Counted from the stretch's first letter, positions 16,721 to 24,862 are shown. The stretch: 64,000 nucleotides of DNA from Brevundimonas terrae (GCF_011761985.1 NZ_JAASQT010000004.1:1-64000), one strand, 5' to 3'. Translations and numbers: made by a program. The notes: generated from the sequence alone by a model not told the origin.

Positions 16721-17697
16721 GCGAGCATCCGCGCGACCGTTACGACCTTGTTCCCGATCTGAAGGCGGAAGAAGCCTTTCTTGATGCGCTTGGTCGCGGG
16801 CGTCTGCACCATGCGTGGCTGCTGTGCGGTGTCGAGGGGGCGGGCAAGGCAACGTTTGCCTATCGTGCAGCGCGTCGCCTTTTGGGCGCGGCTGCTGATC
16901 CATCGCGCGGGCCGTTGGGGGCATCGCCCCACGATCCGGTCAGTCGCCTGATTGCGGCACAGGCCCATCCTGATCTTCTGGTGCTGGAACGTATTGTCGA
17001 GGGTGGCAAGACCAAGAAGGCCATCTCGGTCGATCAGGCCCGCCAACTGCCCGAGTTCTTCTCCAAGAGCCCCTCGCAAGCCAAGCACCGTGTGGCCATC
17101 ATTGATGCGGCTGATGATCTAAACATCAATGCTGCCAATGCCTTGTTGAAAATTCTTGAGGAACCACCTGAAAGCGGTGTGCTGTTCCTTGTGACCCATG
17201 CGCCGGGACGGTTGCTGGCGACCATCCGTTCACGTTGCCGCCGTTTAAGCTTTCCGGTCTGGACCGAGGCGAAACTGGCCGAACTGGTCCAGCAGAGTAC
17301 GCAGGTTTCGTGGGAAGAGGCCGAGAATGCGGCCTCTATGGCCGGTGGCTCGCCCGGTGCTGCCTTGAGTCTTGCGTCGGGGCCGTTGTTCGAGATGGAT
17401 CAACTGGCCCGCATGATCGTCGAAGGGGCGGGGCTGGACCGTAAAGAACAGCTGGATATTGCGGGCAGTTTCCGTGGCGCGGAAGGCGCGGTACGTTTTG
17501 ACGCACTGATGGATCGCCTGATTGCCACAGTTAAACGTCATGCTGCGGAAACGGGCGGACGCGAGGGAGCGCGCTGGGCAGAACTGTGGGGCCGTCTGTC
17601 GGAAATGCCTGAACGGGCCGCCGGATTGAATATGGATAAAGGTGATGTGCTGCTGGGCGCACTGGCAGACATCGCGCGTACCAAGGCTTTGTACTGA
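16717..17697 (+). CDS. holB: DNA polymerase III delta-prime subunit
   Basis: A 326-residue clamp-loader AAA+ protein. Walker A-like GVEGAGKATFAYRAARRLLG near the N terminus, SVDQARQLPEFFSKSP, sensor region INAANALLKILEEPPESGVL and THAPGRLLATIRSRCRRLSF. It helps open and load the beta sliding clamp. The TTG start overlaps the tmk stop (TTGA); upstream in-frame sequence belongs to tmk. The tatD-like gene follows after 3 bases. Confidence 0.92.
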   Translation: MSEHPRDRYDLVPDLKAEEAFLDALGRGRLHHAWLLCGVEGAGKATFAYRAARRLLGAAADPSRGPLGASPHDPVSRLIAAQAHPDLLVLERIVEGGKTKKAISVDQARQLPEFFSKSPSQAKHRVAIIDAADDLNINAANALLKILEEPPESGVLFLVTHAPGRLLATIRSRCRRLSFPVWTEAKLAELVQQSTQVSWEEAENAASMAGGSPGAALSLASGPLFEMDQLARMIVEGAGLDRKEQLDIAGSFRGAEGAVRFDALMDRLIATVKRHAAETGGREGARWAELWGRLSEMPERAAGLNMDKGDVLLGALADIARTKALY

Positions 17698-17700
17698 ACC

Positions 17701-18480
17701 ATGCTGATCGATAGTCACGTCAACCTACACGCCCCGCAGTTCGACGAGGACCGCGACGAGGTCATTGCCCGCGCCCGTGAGGCCGGTGTGGAGATGATGG
17801 TCGAGATTTCGGACAAGCTGTCGACCTTCGAGGCGACGCACGCGCTAGCTATGGCGCATTCGGATATCTGGTGCACGGTGGGTGTTCACCCGCACGAGGC
17901 CAAGGACTATGCGGACCTGAAGGCCGATACCCTGATCGAACTGGCCCAACGTGACCGTGTGGTCGGGATTGGCGAGTGCGGCCTTGATTTCCATTATGAT
18001 CTCAGCCCGCGCGACATTCAGGCCAATGTGTTCCGCCAGCATATTATCGCTGCGCGCGAGACAGGCTTGCCGTTGATCGTGCATACGCGCCAAGCCGATG
18101 AGGTCTGTGCCGAAATTCTAAAGGAAGAGATGGCCATCGGGCCGTTTAAATTCCTGATGCACTGCTACACAAGTGGCATGGAACTCGCTGATCTTGCGCG
18201 TGATCTCGGCGCTTGGTTCTCGGTATCGGGTATTGCCACCTTCAAGGCCGCCGAGGATGTGCGCGAGGTGATCCGCATCATGCCGAATGACCGGATCATC
18301 GTTGAAACCGACTGTCCGTATCTGGCACCGATCCCGTATCGCGGGCGTCGGAATGAACCGGCCTATATCAGCCACGTTCTGTCTAAACTGGCCGAGGTGC
18401 GTGGCTGGTCACCCGAGGAGGCGGATCGTCTGACGACAGACGCCTTCTTTGGTCTGTTCCATTCTATTCCGAGGCCGTAA
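17701..18480 (+). CDS. TatD-family metal-dependent hydrolase
   Basis: A 259-residue TIM-barrel hydrolase of the TatD DNase family. Visible ligand motifs: GIGECGLDFHYD, IVHTRQADE, LMHCYTSG and ETDCPYLAPIPYRGRRNEP. The usual N-terminal HxH is IDSHVNLH, so the second metal-binding histidine of the HCHL pattern is Asn; the following His may substitute. Likely a DNA 3'-exonuclease or related phosphoesterase. It sits 3 bases after holB, where many alphaproteobacteria have metG in between; metG is absent here. The MBL hydrolase follows 4 bases later. Confidence 0.9.
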   Translation: MLIDSHVNLHAPQFDEDRDEVIARAREAGVEMMVEISDKLSTFEATHALAMAHSDIWCTVGVHPHEAKDYADLKADTLIELAQRDRVVGIGECGLDFHYDLSPRDIQANVFRQHIIAARETGLPLIVHTRQADEVCAEILKEEMAIGPFKFLMHCYTSGMELADLARDLGAWFSVSGIATFKAAEDVREVIRIMPNDRIIVETDCPYLAPIPYRGRRNEPAYISHVLSKLAEVRGWSPEEADRLTTDAFFGLFHSIPRP

Positions 18481-18484
18481 CGCT

Positions 18485-19309
18485 ATGGCGGATGAGCTGG
18501 AAGTCGTCATTCTGGGGTGCGGATCGTCGGGCGGCGTGCCGCGCGGCGATGGCAACTGGGGCGTCTGCGATCCGCATAATCCGCGCAATCTCCGCACCCG
18601 CTCGTCGGCCCTGTTCCGCCGTATGGGTGCGGATGGTGTGACGAATGTGGTGGTCGATACCTCGCCGGAGTTTCGGCAGCAGATGGTGATGGCGGGGGTA
18701 AAGCACCTGGATGCTGTTCTTTATACCCACGACCATGCAGACCAGACCCACGGCATTGACGATATCCGCGTGTTCTTCATTCAGGGCGGCCAGCGTATTC
18801 CGGTGTGGCTGGATCAGGCCACCTATGACTCCTTGATGGCGCGGTTCGGCTATGTGTTCGAGTTCCAGAACAACTATCCGGCCATTGCCGAGGCCCATCT
18901 GATCCCGCCGCACGGAACGCGCTGGTCGGTGAACGGAGCAGGCGGGGCCGTGCCGGTCGTGACCTTTGATCAGGCGCACGGGAATATCCGCGCGGTTGGC
19001 TATCGCATTGGTGGCCATAACGGCACGGGCGGTGTGGTCTATTCGCCGGACGTTTCCGATCTGGACGAGGCGGCTATCGAGGCCGTGCGCGGGGCGGATT
19101 TGTGGATCGTGGATGCGTTGCGTTACCACCCGCACCCGACCCATGCCCATCTGGACAAGACACTGGGCTGGATCGCTGATGCGGGCGTCAAACGCGCGGT
19201 TCTGACCAATCTGCATATCGACATGGATTATGAGGCGCTGAACAAGCGTCTGCCTGCAGGTGTCGAGGCCGGATTTGACGGCTGGTCGGCTCGTTTTCCG
19301 CTGGCTTAA
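18485..19309 (+). CDS. MBL-fold metallo-hydrolase, PhnP-like
   Basis: A 274-residue metallo-beta-lactamase-fold phosphodiesterase. N-terminal VILGCGSSGGVPRGDG and the metal-binding motif THDHADQTHGIDDIR are diagnostic; C-terminal LTNLHIDMDY carries a further His. Similar to PhnP/lipoyl-type cyclic phosphodiesterases, but no phn genes are nearby, so substrate is unknown. The ATG at 18485 (MADELEVV) is preferred over upstream in-frame codons inside the previous gene. Last gene of the tmk-holB-tatD operon. Confidence 0.88.
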   Translation: MADELEVVILGCGSSGGVPRGDGNWGVCDPHNPRNLRTRSSALFRRMGADGVTNVVVDTSPEFRQQMVMAGVKHLDAVLYTHDHADQTHGIDDIRVFFIQGGQRIPVWLDQATYDSLMARFGYVFEFQNNYPAIAEAHLIPPHGTRWSVNGAGGAVPVVTFDQAHGNIRAVGYRIGGHNGTGGVVYSPDVSDLDEAAIEAVRGADLWIVDALRYHPHPTHAHLDKTLGWIADAGVKRAVLTNLHIDMDYEALNKRLPAGVEAGFDGWSARFPLA

Positions 19310-19322
19310 ACCGTCGGCCGGA

Positions 19323-19425
19323 CAACTCTCGTTACCTGCCAGGGCGATGGCTTTACCTGCGTTTCTATAGGTGCGACCCCATAGGCCATCTGCGATTCCC
19401 GTTTGGGAGCCGAGCAGGGCAGTTG
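19323..19425 (+). promoter_or_regulatory. structured leader of the tenA-like pair, unassigned riboswitch candidate
   Basis: The 126-base gap before the first tenA-like gene folds on paper into a closed multi-branch element. Outer stem CAACT (19323-19327)/AGTTG (19421-19425), next CCTGC (19335-19339)/GCAGG (19414-19418), an arm GATGGC (19346-19351)/GCCATC (19385-19390) with inner ACCT/AGGT, and a second arm TCCC/GGGA (19397-19408). The TPP riboswitch signature CTGAGA...ACCTGAT is absent, so it is not a standard thiamine element. Confidence 0.4.
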
Positions 19426-19435
19426 GGAGTGAGGA

Positions 19436-20077
19436 ATGTCCGGCTTTGTCGAAAGTCTGCGTTTGGAAAACGCAGCGGGTTGGGATGGTTGCGTCAAGCA
19501 CCGTTATGTCGATGAACTTCTGGCGGGGACCATCTCGGACGAGGTGATGGGCCGCTATCTGGTTCAGGACCACCGTTTCATTGATGCCTTTGTGACGCTG
19601 GTCGGTGCGGCTGTGGCCTCGGCGGACCAGTTCGAGAGCCGCCTGCGTCTGGGCCGTTTTCTCGGCATGGTATGCAGCGACGAGAACGACTATTTCATCC
19701 GCTCGTTCGCGGCGTTGGGTATTGGCGATGAACGCCATGACATCCCTGATGCTGCACCAACGGCGGGCTTCAAGGCCCTGATGAAAGAAGCTGCGGCCAC
19801 GCGTTCCTATGCCGCCATTATGGCCGTGCTGAACGTGGCCGAAGGGCTTTATCTGGACTGGGCGCAACGTCTTGATGGCCCGATGCCCGAAAACTTCATC
19901 CATTCGGAATGGATTGTCCTGCACGACAACCCGTTCTTTGTGGACTTCGTTACCTTCCTGAAGGGCGAACTGGACCGCGTTGGTCCCGCCGAGGCCGAGG
20001 TCGCCCGCGACTTTTTCCGTCGTGCGGTCGATCTGGAACTGGCCTTCTTTGATGCCGCTTATGAGGGAGATGCGTAA
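19436..20077 (+). CDS. TenA-family protein (cysteine-less type)
   Basis: A 213-residue all-helical TenA/thiaminase-like protein. Key regions: YVDELLAGTISDEVMGRYLV, QDHRFIDAFVTLVGAAVASA, and a C-terminal ADLELAFF-like helix (RRAVDLELAFFDAAYEGD). It lacks the CxxxxxxL...C catalytic segment of its downstream neighbour, resembling the TenA_E subclass. TenA proteins salvage the pyrimidine part of degraded thiamine. GAGG four bases... upstream of the ATG (GTGAGGA) supports the start. Its stop overlaps the next start (TAATG). Confidence 0.85.
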   Translation: MSGFVESLRLENAAGWDGCVKHRYVDELLAGTISDEVMGRYLVQDHRFIDAFVTLVGAAVASADQFESRLRLGRFLGMVCSDENDYFIRSFAALGIGDERHDIPDAAPTAGFKALMKEAAATRSYAAIMAVLNVAEGLYLDWAQRLDGPMPENFIHSEWIVLHDNPFFVDFVTFLKGELDRVGPAEAEVARDFFRRAVDLELAFFDAAYEGDA

Positions 20078-20754
20078 TGGATTTCTTCGACCGCCTGAAA
20101 GCGGCTGCCCATGATGACTGGCAGTCCTATGTGGACCACGAATTCGTGCGCGGCATGGGCGACGGCACCCTGCCGCATGAGGCATTCAAAGCCTATCTGG
20201 TGCAGGATTATCTGTTCCTGATCCATTTCAGCCGCGCTTGGGCTTTGGCAGCCTATAAGGCGCGCACGCTTCAGGATTTGAAGGCGGCGCAGGACACGCT
20301 GTCGGCCATTCTGAACGAGATGAACCTGCATCTTCGCTTGTGCGAACGCTGGGGTCTGTCGGCCGAAGCGGTCGAGGCCGAGGAGGAGCATCCGGCCAAT
20401 GTGGCCTATACGCGCTATGTGCTGGATTGCGGCATGTCGGGCGATCTGCTGGACCTGCATGTGGCCCTCAGCCCTTGCGTTATTGGCTATGCAGAAATCG
20501 GCAAGGCGCTGGCCCCGAACGGTGTAGAGGCTCTGGCCGATCACCCGTATCGTGAATGGATCGGTGAATATGCTGGCGAGGGCTTCCAGTCCGCCGCCAC
20601 CGCCGCCCGCGCAACACTGGATCGCTTGGCCCAGCGCGGCGTCTCGGAAGAACGCTTCACCGAACTGGTGAAGATCTTCGGCATGGCCTCGCGTCTAGAG
20701 GCCGCCTTCTGGCAGATGGGTCTGGACTTGGGCGCTCAAGCCAAGGTGGCCTAA
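20077..20754 (+). CDS. tenA: TenA aminopyrimidine aminohydrolase / thiaminase II
   Basis: A 225-residue TenA protein: VDHEFVRGMGDGTLPHEAFK and YLVQDYLFLIHFSRAWALAA near the N terminus, catalytic cysteine region LDLHVALSPCVIGYAEIGKA, and a closing EAAFWQMGLD helix. It would hydrolyse aminopyrimidine breakdown products of thiamine to HMP for cofactor salvage. It is coupled to the preceding cysteine-less paralogue by a one-base overlap. A strong terminator follows. Confidence 0.9.
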   Translation: MDFFDRLKAAAHDDWQSYVDHEFVRGMGDGTLPHEAFKAYLVQDYLFLIHFSRAWALAAYKARTLQDLKAAQDTLSAILNEMNLHLRLCERWGLSAEAVEAEEEHPANVAYTRYVLDCGMSGDLLDLHVALSPCVIGYAEIGKALAPNGVEALADHPYREWIGEYAGEGFQSAATAARATLDRLAQRGVSEERFTELVKIFGMASRLEAAFWQMGLDLGAQAKVA

Positions 20755-20771
20755 AGCGGCTGAAACATCAG

Positions 20772-20808
20772 AGGGCGGAGGCGCATGTTTCTGGCGCCTC
20801 CGCCCTTT
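20772..20808 (+). terminator. rho-independent terminator after tenA pair
   Basis: A 13-base GC-rich stem (AGGGCGGAGGCGC / GCGCCTCCGCCCT) followed by TTTG. Confidence 0.85.
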
Positions 20809-20937
20809 GTTCGTCTTGATGTTCGGTGTTCTGAAAGCGGGCATACTAATATGGCTGCTAAGGGTGGGAAGCGGACCTTGCTCTATGCCTAACAATGGTT
20901 TTTGATGTGCCTTGAACAAGCGGGGCAATAATCAGTG

Positions 20938-21432
20938 ATGGGCAGTAGAGCTGGACGACTTGAATGGTGGTTTTGGTTCTTCGGAGCGAATTTCGCTGGA
21001 GCGCGTGCGCAAGAGGTGCTGGCCGGTGTGGTCTTAACTGAAAGGCAGCGCTTGTCTGAAGCAGCGCTCCCGCAGGTGATTGGAATAGCAGTTGGCATTG
21101 CTATAATCATGGCTGCCACCATATGGGCCCAGAAGGTCGCGACCGTCAGGCGCGCTCGTGATCGAGATGGCAGTTCCTGGTCCTTCTGGCTTTACGCACT
21201 ATATAGCGTCGCCTTCATCGCCTCCGGTTTTATTTTGTCGGTCCTGGACTTGCGCCCACCGTTTCATCCGGCTTGGGCTTATGGGCTACTTCTAGCAGCA
21301 ATGGCATGGATGGTGATCCAGTTTGGCCTCCGGGCTGGCGATCCCAAGGAAAATCGATGGGGGCCGGTACCTAAGTCGATGTTTGGTTTTAACTCGCCGA
21401 TGCCGAATAATTTCCGACCGCCGCGCACCTAG
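20938..21432 (+). CDS. DUF805-like small membrane protein
   Basis: A 164-residue protein. The start MGSRAGRLEWWFWFFG resembles the [SG]GRxxRxEFW opening of DUF805 proteins, and DPKENRWGPVP at the end resembles their C-terminal xNxxGxxP. Between are three hydrophobic segments (PQVIGIAVGIAIIMAATIW, SFWLYALYSVAFIASGFIL, WAYGLLLAAMAWMVIQFGL). The ATG at 20938 is preferred over the GTG one codon earlier. The gene is less GC-rich than its neighbours and isolated between terminators, so it may have been acquired. Function unknown. Confidence 0.65.
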   Translation: MGSRAGRLEWWFWFFGANFAGARAQEVLAGVVLTERQRLSEAALPQVIGIAVGIAIIMAATIWAQKVATVRRARDRDGSSWSFWLYALYSVAFIASGFILSVLDLRPPFHPAWAYGLLLAAMAWMVIQFGLRAGDPKENRWGPVPKSMFGFNSPMPNNFRPPRT

Positions 21433-21610
21433 ACTAGCATCTGCGGTTTTTGAGAATAGCTATCCTCATCAATGTCAGCTCTGGGGTCGCAAGCGCTCTT
21501 TGTCCTGTGTCCTCAAGAGACGGACAGCGATCTAGAAATGCACGGAACCAGACAGCCTGAAAGTCCGCCAAGGTTCGAGAACAGCCGTAAACTAAATTGC
21601 GACTGCCAGA

Positions 21611-22360
21611 CTATTTCACCTTATCGATCAGGGCCATAGCGGCGGCTGGATTGCGGACTTTTGCGCCGGAGATGAAATAGGCAAAGACGTCGCCGTTCTT
21701 GGCCCATTGGCGGGTTTTGTTGGCGATGGCATCCAGTTCAGCATCGGTCATGCCGGTGGGTTCATCCTCGCGGCTGGACATCAGGCGGGCATAGGTGAAG
21801 TCGGCGGTGCGCTCGTCGATTTCCGGCCAGGTGGGTTCTTCGTCATCGACGGCATAGACGATAGCCGCGCCGTATTTGCGGGCGAGGTCATAGAACTCTT
21901 CGCAGGCAAAGGTCGGGTTTCGGACCTCTAAAGCGTGGCGCAGGCGCACGCCGTCCTTTTCCTTGGGCAGCAGTTTCAGGAAGCCCTCGAAATCGACAGG
22001 ATCGAACTTTTTGGTGCCCATGAACTGCCAGTTAATGGGGCCGAGTTTGTCGCCCAGCAGGGGCAGGCCTTGTGACAGGAACTTCTCAAAGCTTTCACCG
22101 CCTTCGGACAGCACCTTGCGGTTGGTGCAATAGCGGCTGGCCTTGACCGAAAACACAAAGCCTTCCGGTGTTTCGTCGCGCCACTTCATCCAGCTATCGG
22201 GCTTGAAGGTGGAATAATATGTGCCGTTGATCTCGATCGAGGTCAGTTTGGAGGCGGCATATTCCAGCTCGCGCTTTTGAACGAGGCCGACTGGGTAGAA
22301 GGGGCCGCGCCACGGCTCGAACGTCCAGCCGCCGATACCGATATGGGTTTTGCCCGTCAT
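21611..22360 (-). CDS. DUF72 family protein
   Basis: A 249-residue TIM-barrel-type protein of the DUF72 (YecE) family: IGIGGWTFEPWRGPFYP at the N terminus, SIEINGTYYS, FVFSVKASRYCTNRK, ALEVRNPTF, and a C-terminal FAYFISGAKVRNPAAA. GGAG precedes the ATG by 6 bases. Full length. The biochemical activity of this family is not established to my knowledge. Monocistronic between convergent and divergent neighbours. Confidence 0.88.
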   Translation of the reverse strand: MTGKTHIGIGGWTFEPWRGPFYPVGLVQKRELEYAASKLTSIEINGTYYSTFKPDSWMKWRDETPEGFVFSVKASRYCTNRKVLSEGGESFEKFLSQGLPLLGDKLGPINWQFMGTKKFDPVDFEGFLKLLPKEKDGVRLRHALEVRNPTFACEEFYDLARKYGAAIVYAVDDEEPTWPEIDERTADFTYARLMSSREDEPTGMTDAELDAIANKTRQWAKNGDVFAYFISGAKVRNPAAAMALIDKVK

Positions 22361-22457
22361 GGTGCGCTCCTGCCGCCAAGGCTTTGTTCAGCCTGATGCC
22401 TAACGCCATCTTAGGCATGGGTGTGTGTGAATGGCGATTCAGAAGGTGAGGGAAGTG

Positions 22458-22799
22458 ATGAAACTGATTGCGGTTGTAGCGGGGCTATCGGCACTGATGG
22501 CGGCTCCGGTAGCTATGGCGCATCCGGGCGGTTTGAATGCCGAAGGATGCCATAATGACCGACGCAATGGCGGCTATCACTGTCATCGCTCGGGTGGCGG
22601 ATCTGGCCGATCATCCGGTGGGACCAGCAGCCAACCCAGAAGTCTGGCGGGGAACGGCGTGGGTGTCGGTACCCGCACGCGTTATTTTGCCAATTGCAGT
22701 GAAGCCCGTGCGGCGGGCGCGGCACCTGTGCGACGTGGCCAGCCAGGTTATGGTTCGCATCTGGATCGCGACAGGGATGGTGTAGGCTGCGAACGCTGA
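22458..22799 (+). CDS. secreted Excalibur-domain calcium-binding protein
   Basis: A 113-residue exported protein. Signal peptide about residues 1-21 (MKLIAVVAGLSALMAAPVAM), then a CHNDRRNGGYHCHR metal-binding-like motif, a Gly/Ser linker, and a C-terminal Excalibur domain (FANCSEARAAG...DRDGVGCE) with the DxDxDGxxCE calcium loop. The ATG at 22458 with GGGAAG upstream is preferred over an ATG at 22431, which would extend the signal. Likely periplasmic or surface; role unknown. Confidence 0.8.
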   Translation: MKLIAVVAGLSALMAAPVAMAHPGGLNAEGCHNDRRNGGYHCHRSGGGSGRSSGGTSSQPRSLAGNGVGVGTRTRYFANCSEARAAGAAPVRRGQPGYGSHLDRDRDGVGCER

Positions 22800-22815
22800 A
22801 GAGCGGGAGAAACCT

Positions 22816-23241
22816 ATGGCCGAGGCTAAAACCAAACCGACAGGCGTAAGCGTAGATGCGTTTCTGGATGAGGTGGAGCATCCGCAGCGATGCGCCGACG
22901 GCCATGAGGTGCGCCAGATGATGGAGCGCATCACGGGCGAACCCGCCGTGATGTGGGGGCCGTCCATCGTCGGTTTCGGTACCTATCACTACAAATATGC
23001 CAGCGGGCATGAAGGCGATATGTGCCGCGTGGGATTTTCACCCCGTGCGGCCAAGCTGGTTTTGTATGTCGGAGGCTTTGCCGATTACGAGGCGATGCTG
23101 GAGCGGCTCGGCAAATACAAACGCTCCAAAGCCTGTCTTTATCTGAACAAGCTGGCCGATGTAGATCGCGCAGTTCTGGAAGAGATTATCCGTTGTACCT
23201 ATGACGCGGCGGACCATGATGGTTTTGGTCACGGTTGCTGA
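22816..23241 (+). CDS. DUF1801 protein
   Basis: A 141-residue protein with the YdhG/DUF1801 pattern: EVRQMMERITGEPAVMWGPS, then GFGTYHYKYASGHEGDMCRV, FSPRAAKLVLYV and LGKYKRSKACLYLNKLADVD, where the KxxxxCLYxxKLxD block is typical. Cytosolic; molecular function unknown. GGGAGAAACCT precedes the ATG. It follows the Excalibur gene by 16 bases and may be cotranscribed with it. A terminator follows. Confidence 0.88.
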   Translation: MAEAKTKPTGVSVDAFLDEVEHPQRCADGHEVRQMMERITGEPAVMWGPSIVGFGTYHYKYASGHEGDMCRVGFSPRAAKLVLYVGGFADYEAMLERLGKYKRSKACLYLNKLADVDRAVLEEIIRCTYDAADHDGFGHGC

Positions 23242-23253
23242 AGCCGGATACGA

Positions 23254-23282
23254 AAAAAGCGCCGCATGAAGCGGCGCTTTTT
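23254..23282 (+). terminator. rho-independent terminator after DUF1801 gene
   Basis: Arms AAAAAGCGCCGC and GCGGCGCTTTTT with loop ATGAA; the A and T tails make it work in both directions, also serving the minus-strand tRNA-Asn. Confidence 0.8.
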
Positions 23283-23298
23283 GCATTCCCAAGAAGAG

Positions 23299-23373
23299 TG
23301 GCTCCGCGGGTAGGGATCGAACCTACGACCAGCCGATTAACAGTCGGCTGCTCTACCGCTGAGCTACCGCGGA
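23299..23373 (-). tRNA. tRNA-Asn (anticodon GTT), copy 1
   Basis: Minus strand TCCGCGGTAGCTCAGCGG, anticodon stem-loop GCCGACTGTTAATCGGC, T-arm TAGGTTCGATCCCTA, encoded CCA; 75 bases. Identical in sequence to copy 2 at 23531-23605. Confidence 0.95.
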
Positions 23374-23489
23374 CCATTGCCTCTCGGTGAGGGGTCTATA
23401 GCAGCGTGGATTTGATTCCTGCAAGCTAGGACTTGATCTAAAAGAGAAAAATCTTTGATCAATGAGCTGTTTTGGAAGCCGGATACGAA

Positions 23490-23513
23490 AAATGCGCCAC
23501 AAAGGGCGCATTT
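23490..23513. terminator. bidirectional hairpin between the tRNA-Asn copies
   Basis: Arms AAATGCGCC and GGCGCATTT. It occupies the same place relative to tRNA-Asn copy 2 as the 23254-23282 terminator does to copy 1. Confidence 0.6.
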
Positions 23514-23530
23514 CGTAAACCACTCGGGGC

Positions 23531-23605
23531 TGGCTCCGCGGGTAGGGATCGAACCTACGACCAGCCGATTAACAGTCGGCTGCTCTACCGCTGAGCTACC
23601 GCGGA
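23531..23605 (-). tRNA. tRNA-Asn (anticodon GTT), copy 2
   Basis: Same 75-base sequence as copy 1, preceded on the plus-strand side by the same GAAGCCGGATACGAAAAA segment (23240 and 23475), indicating tandem duplication of tRNA plus terminator. Confidence 0.95.
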
Positions 23606-23729
23606 ACACTGCCCCGAGGGAGAGGGGCGTATAGCGCACGGCTTTTGATTCATGCAACTGCTAAAATGCAGAAATGGTCAGGAAATTTCATTCACTGCCG
23701 ATCCGGCTTGATGCGCTAGGCTGAAGTCT

Positions 23730-24542
23730 ATGACGCCGATCCTGATTACCGACCCCGACCACATTGCTGTTCAACCGTTTCGAGACATCAAGGAACGCGA
23801 CCTGACGGGGCGCGAGGGGCTGTTTATTGCCGAGGGGGAGGTGGTGCTGAATGTATTGCTGTCGCCCGCAAGCCTGTGTGAGCCGGAGGCGATCCTGATT
23901 GCCGAAAAGCGTTGGGAGACATTGCGGCCTCTGTTGGAGCAGGCACCGCATGATGTGCCGGTTTATCTGGCTTCGCAGGAAGTGCTGAACCGGATCGCGG
24001 GCTTTGATCTGCATCGCGGCATTCTGGCGATTGGCCGAAAGCCTGAGATGATGTCGCTCGACCTCATGCTGGACCGGCTGGGTGCAAAACCGGATGAACG
24101 CCGAATCTTGGTGGTCGCCAGTGGCATCGGCAATCACGACAATATGGGCGGCATTTTCCGTAATGCGGCAGCGTTCGGGGCCGCAGGCGTGATTCTGGAT
24201 GCGGGGTGCTGTGATCCGTTTTACCGCAAGGCGATCCGCGTTTCGGTGGGGGCGGTGCTGCGGACACCCATCGTGCGTGAACCGACATCAGGCGAGATCG
24301 TCACCCGGCTACAGGCCAATGGTTACGAGGTGTTGGCCCTGACCCCGTCCGCGCAAATGCAGTTGGCCGACTACCGCCCGTCACCGCGCACGGCGATTCT
24401 ATTGGGTTCCGAGGGACCGGGCTTGCCTCAAGCGGTCATAGACCAATGCCTACCCGTGGGAATCCGCATGGCTGGTGGCTTTGATTCTCTGAATGTGGCG
24501 GTCACCAGCGGAATCGCTCTGCATCAGATGGCGTTTGGGTAA
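23730..24542 (+). CDS. TrmH/SpoU-family RNA 2'-O-methyltransferase
   Basis: A 270-residue SPOUT enzyme. N-terminal substrate-binding part (RDIKERDLTGREGLFIAEGE) and the three SPOUT motifs: GNHDNMGGIFRNAAAFGA, AILLGSEGPGLP and GFDSLNVAVTSGIALHQM, which form the trefoil-knot SAM site. It would methylate a ribose in tRNA or rRNA; which position cannot be told from sequence. Single gene flanked by tRNA-Asn and tRNA-Cys genes. Confidence 0.9.
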   Translation: MTPILITDPDHIAVQPFRDIKERDLTGREGLFIAEGEVVLNVLLSPASLCEPEAILIAEKRWETLRPLLEQAPHDVPVYLASQEVLNRIAGFDLHRGILAIGRKPEMMSLDLMLDRLGAKPDERRILVVASGIGNHDNMGGIFRNAAAFGAAGVILDAGCCDPFYRKAIRVSVGAVLRTPIVREPTSGEIVTRLQANGYEVLALTPSAQMQLADYRPSPRTAILLGSEGPGLPQAVIDQCLPVGIRMAGGFDSLNVAVTSGIALHQMAFG

Positions 24543-24618
24543 ATGCCGTCTTCGAGGTGAGGATAGGGCGGGGCTAAAATGCGCCCGAATGCCCGCCACT
24601 ACTGGGTAACAGGCAAAA

Positions 24619-24646
24619 AGAAAGCCGCCCCGAAGGGCGGCTTTTT
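24619..24646. terminator. bidirectional rho-independent terminator
   Basis: Arms AAAGCCGCCC and GGGCGGCTTT with tetraloop CGAA, flanked by A- and T-runs. Ends the SpoU-type gene on the plus strand and tRNA-Cys on the minus strand. Confidence 0.85.
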
Positions 24647-24660
24647 CGTTATCGCAGCAG

Positions 24661-24734
24661 TGGAGGCCTGACCGGGAATCGAACCCGGGTGCAAGGATTT
24701 GCAGTCCTCTGCGTCACCACTCCGCCATCAGGCC
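24661..24734 (-). tRNA. tRNA-Cys (anticodon GCA)
   Basis: Minus strand GGCCTGATGGCGGAGTGG, anticodon stem-loop GAGGACTGCAAATCCTT, T-arm CCGGGTTCGATTCCCGG, acceptor and encoded TCCA; 74 bases. Confidence 0.95.
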
Positions 24735-24862
24735 GCAGCCCCGAGGGGCGCTGCATTGCTGCGAGGAAGGCGTGACTACCTGATTAGTTTGCGGATCGCA
24801 ACGTAGAGTCTTATAAGCGCGACAGATTTTTTGCCTTTGTCGCCTTCTAAGGACTCTGAAAC

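Noticed and set aside
19310..19435. TPP riboswitch upstream of the tenA pair
   Set aside because: The gene context fits, but the conserved CTGAGA and ACCTGAT segments of the TPP aptamer are not present on the plus strand.
18464..20185. A 573-codon minus-strand frame
   Set aside because: It runs antisense to the MBL hydrolase and the first tenA gene and has no coherent domain; both sense genes have clear family motifs.
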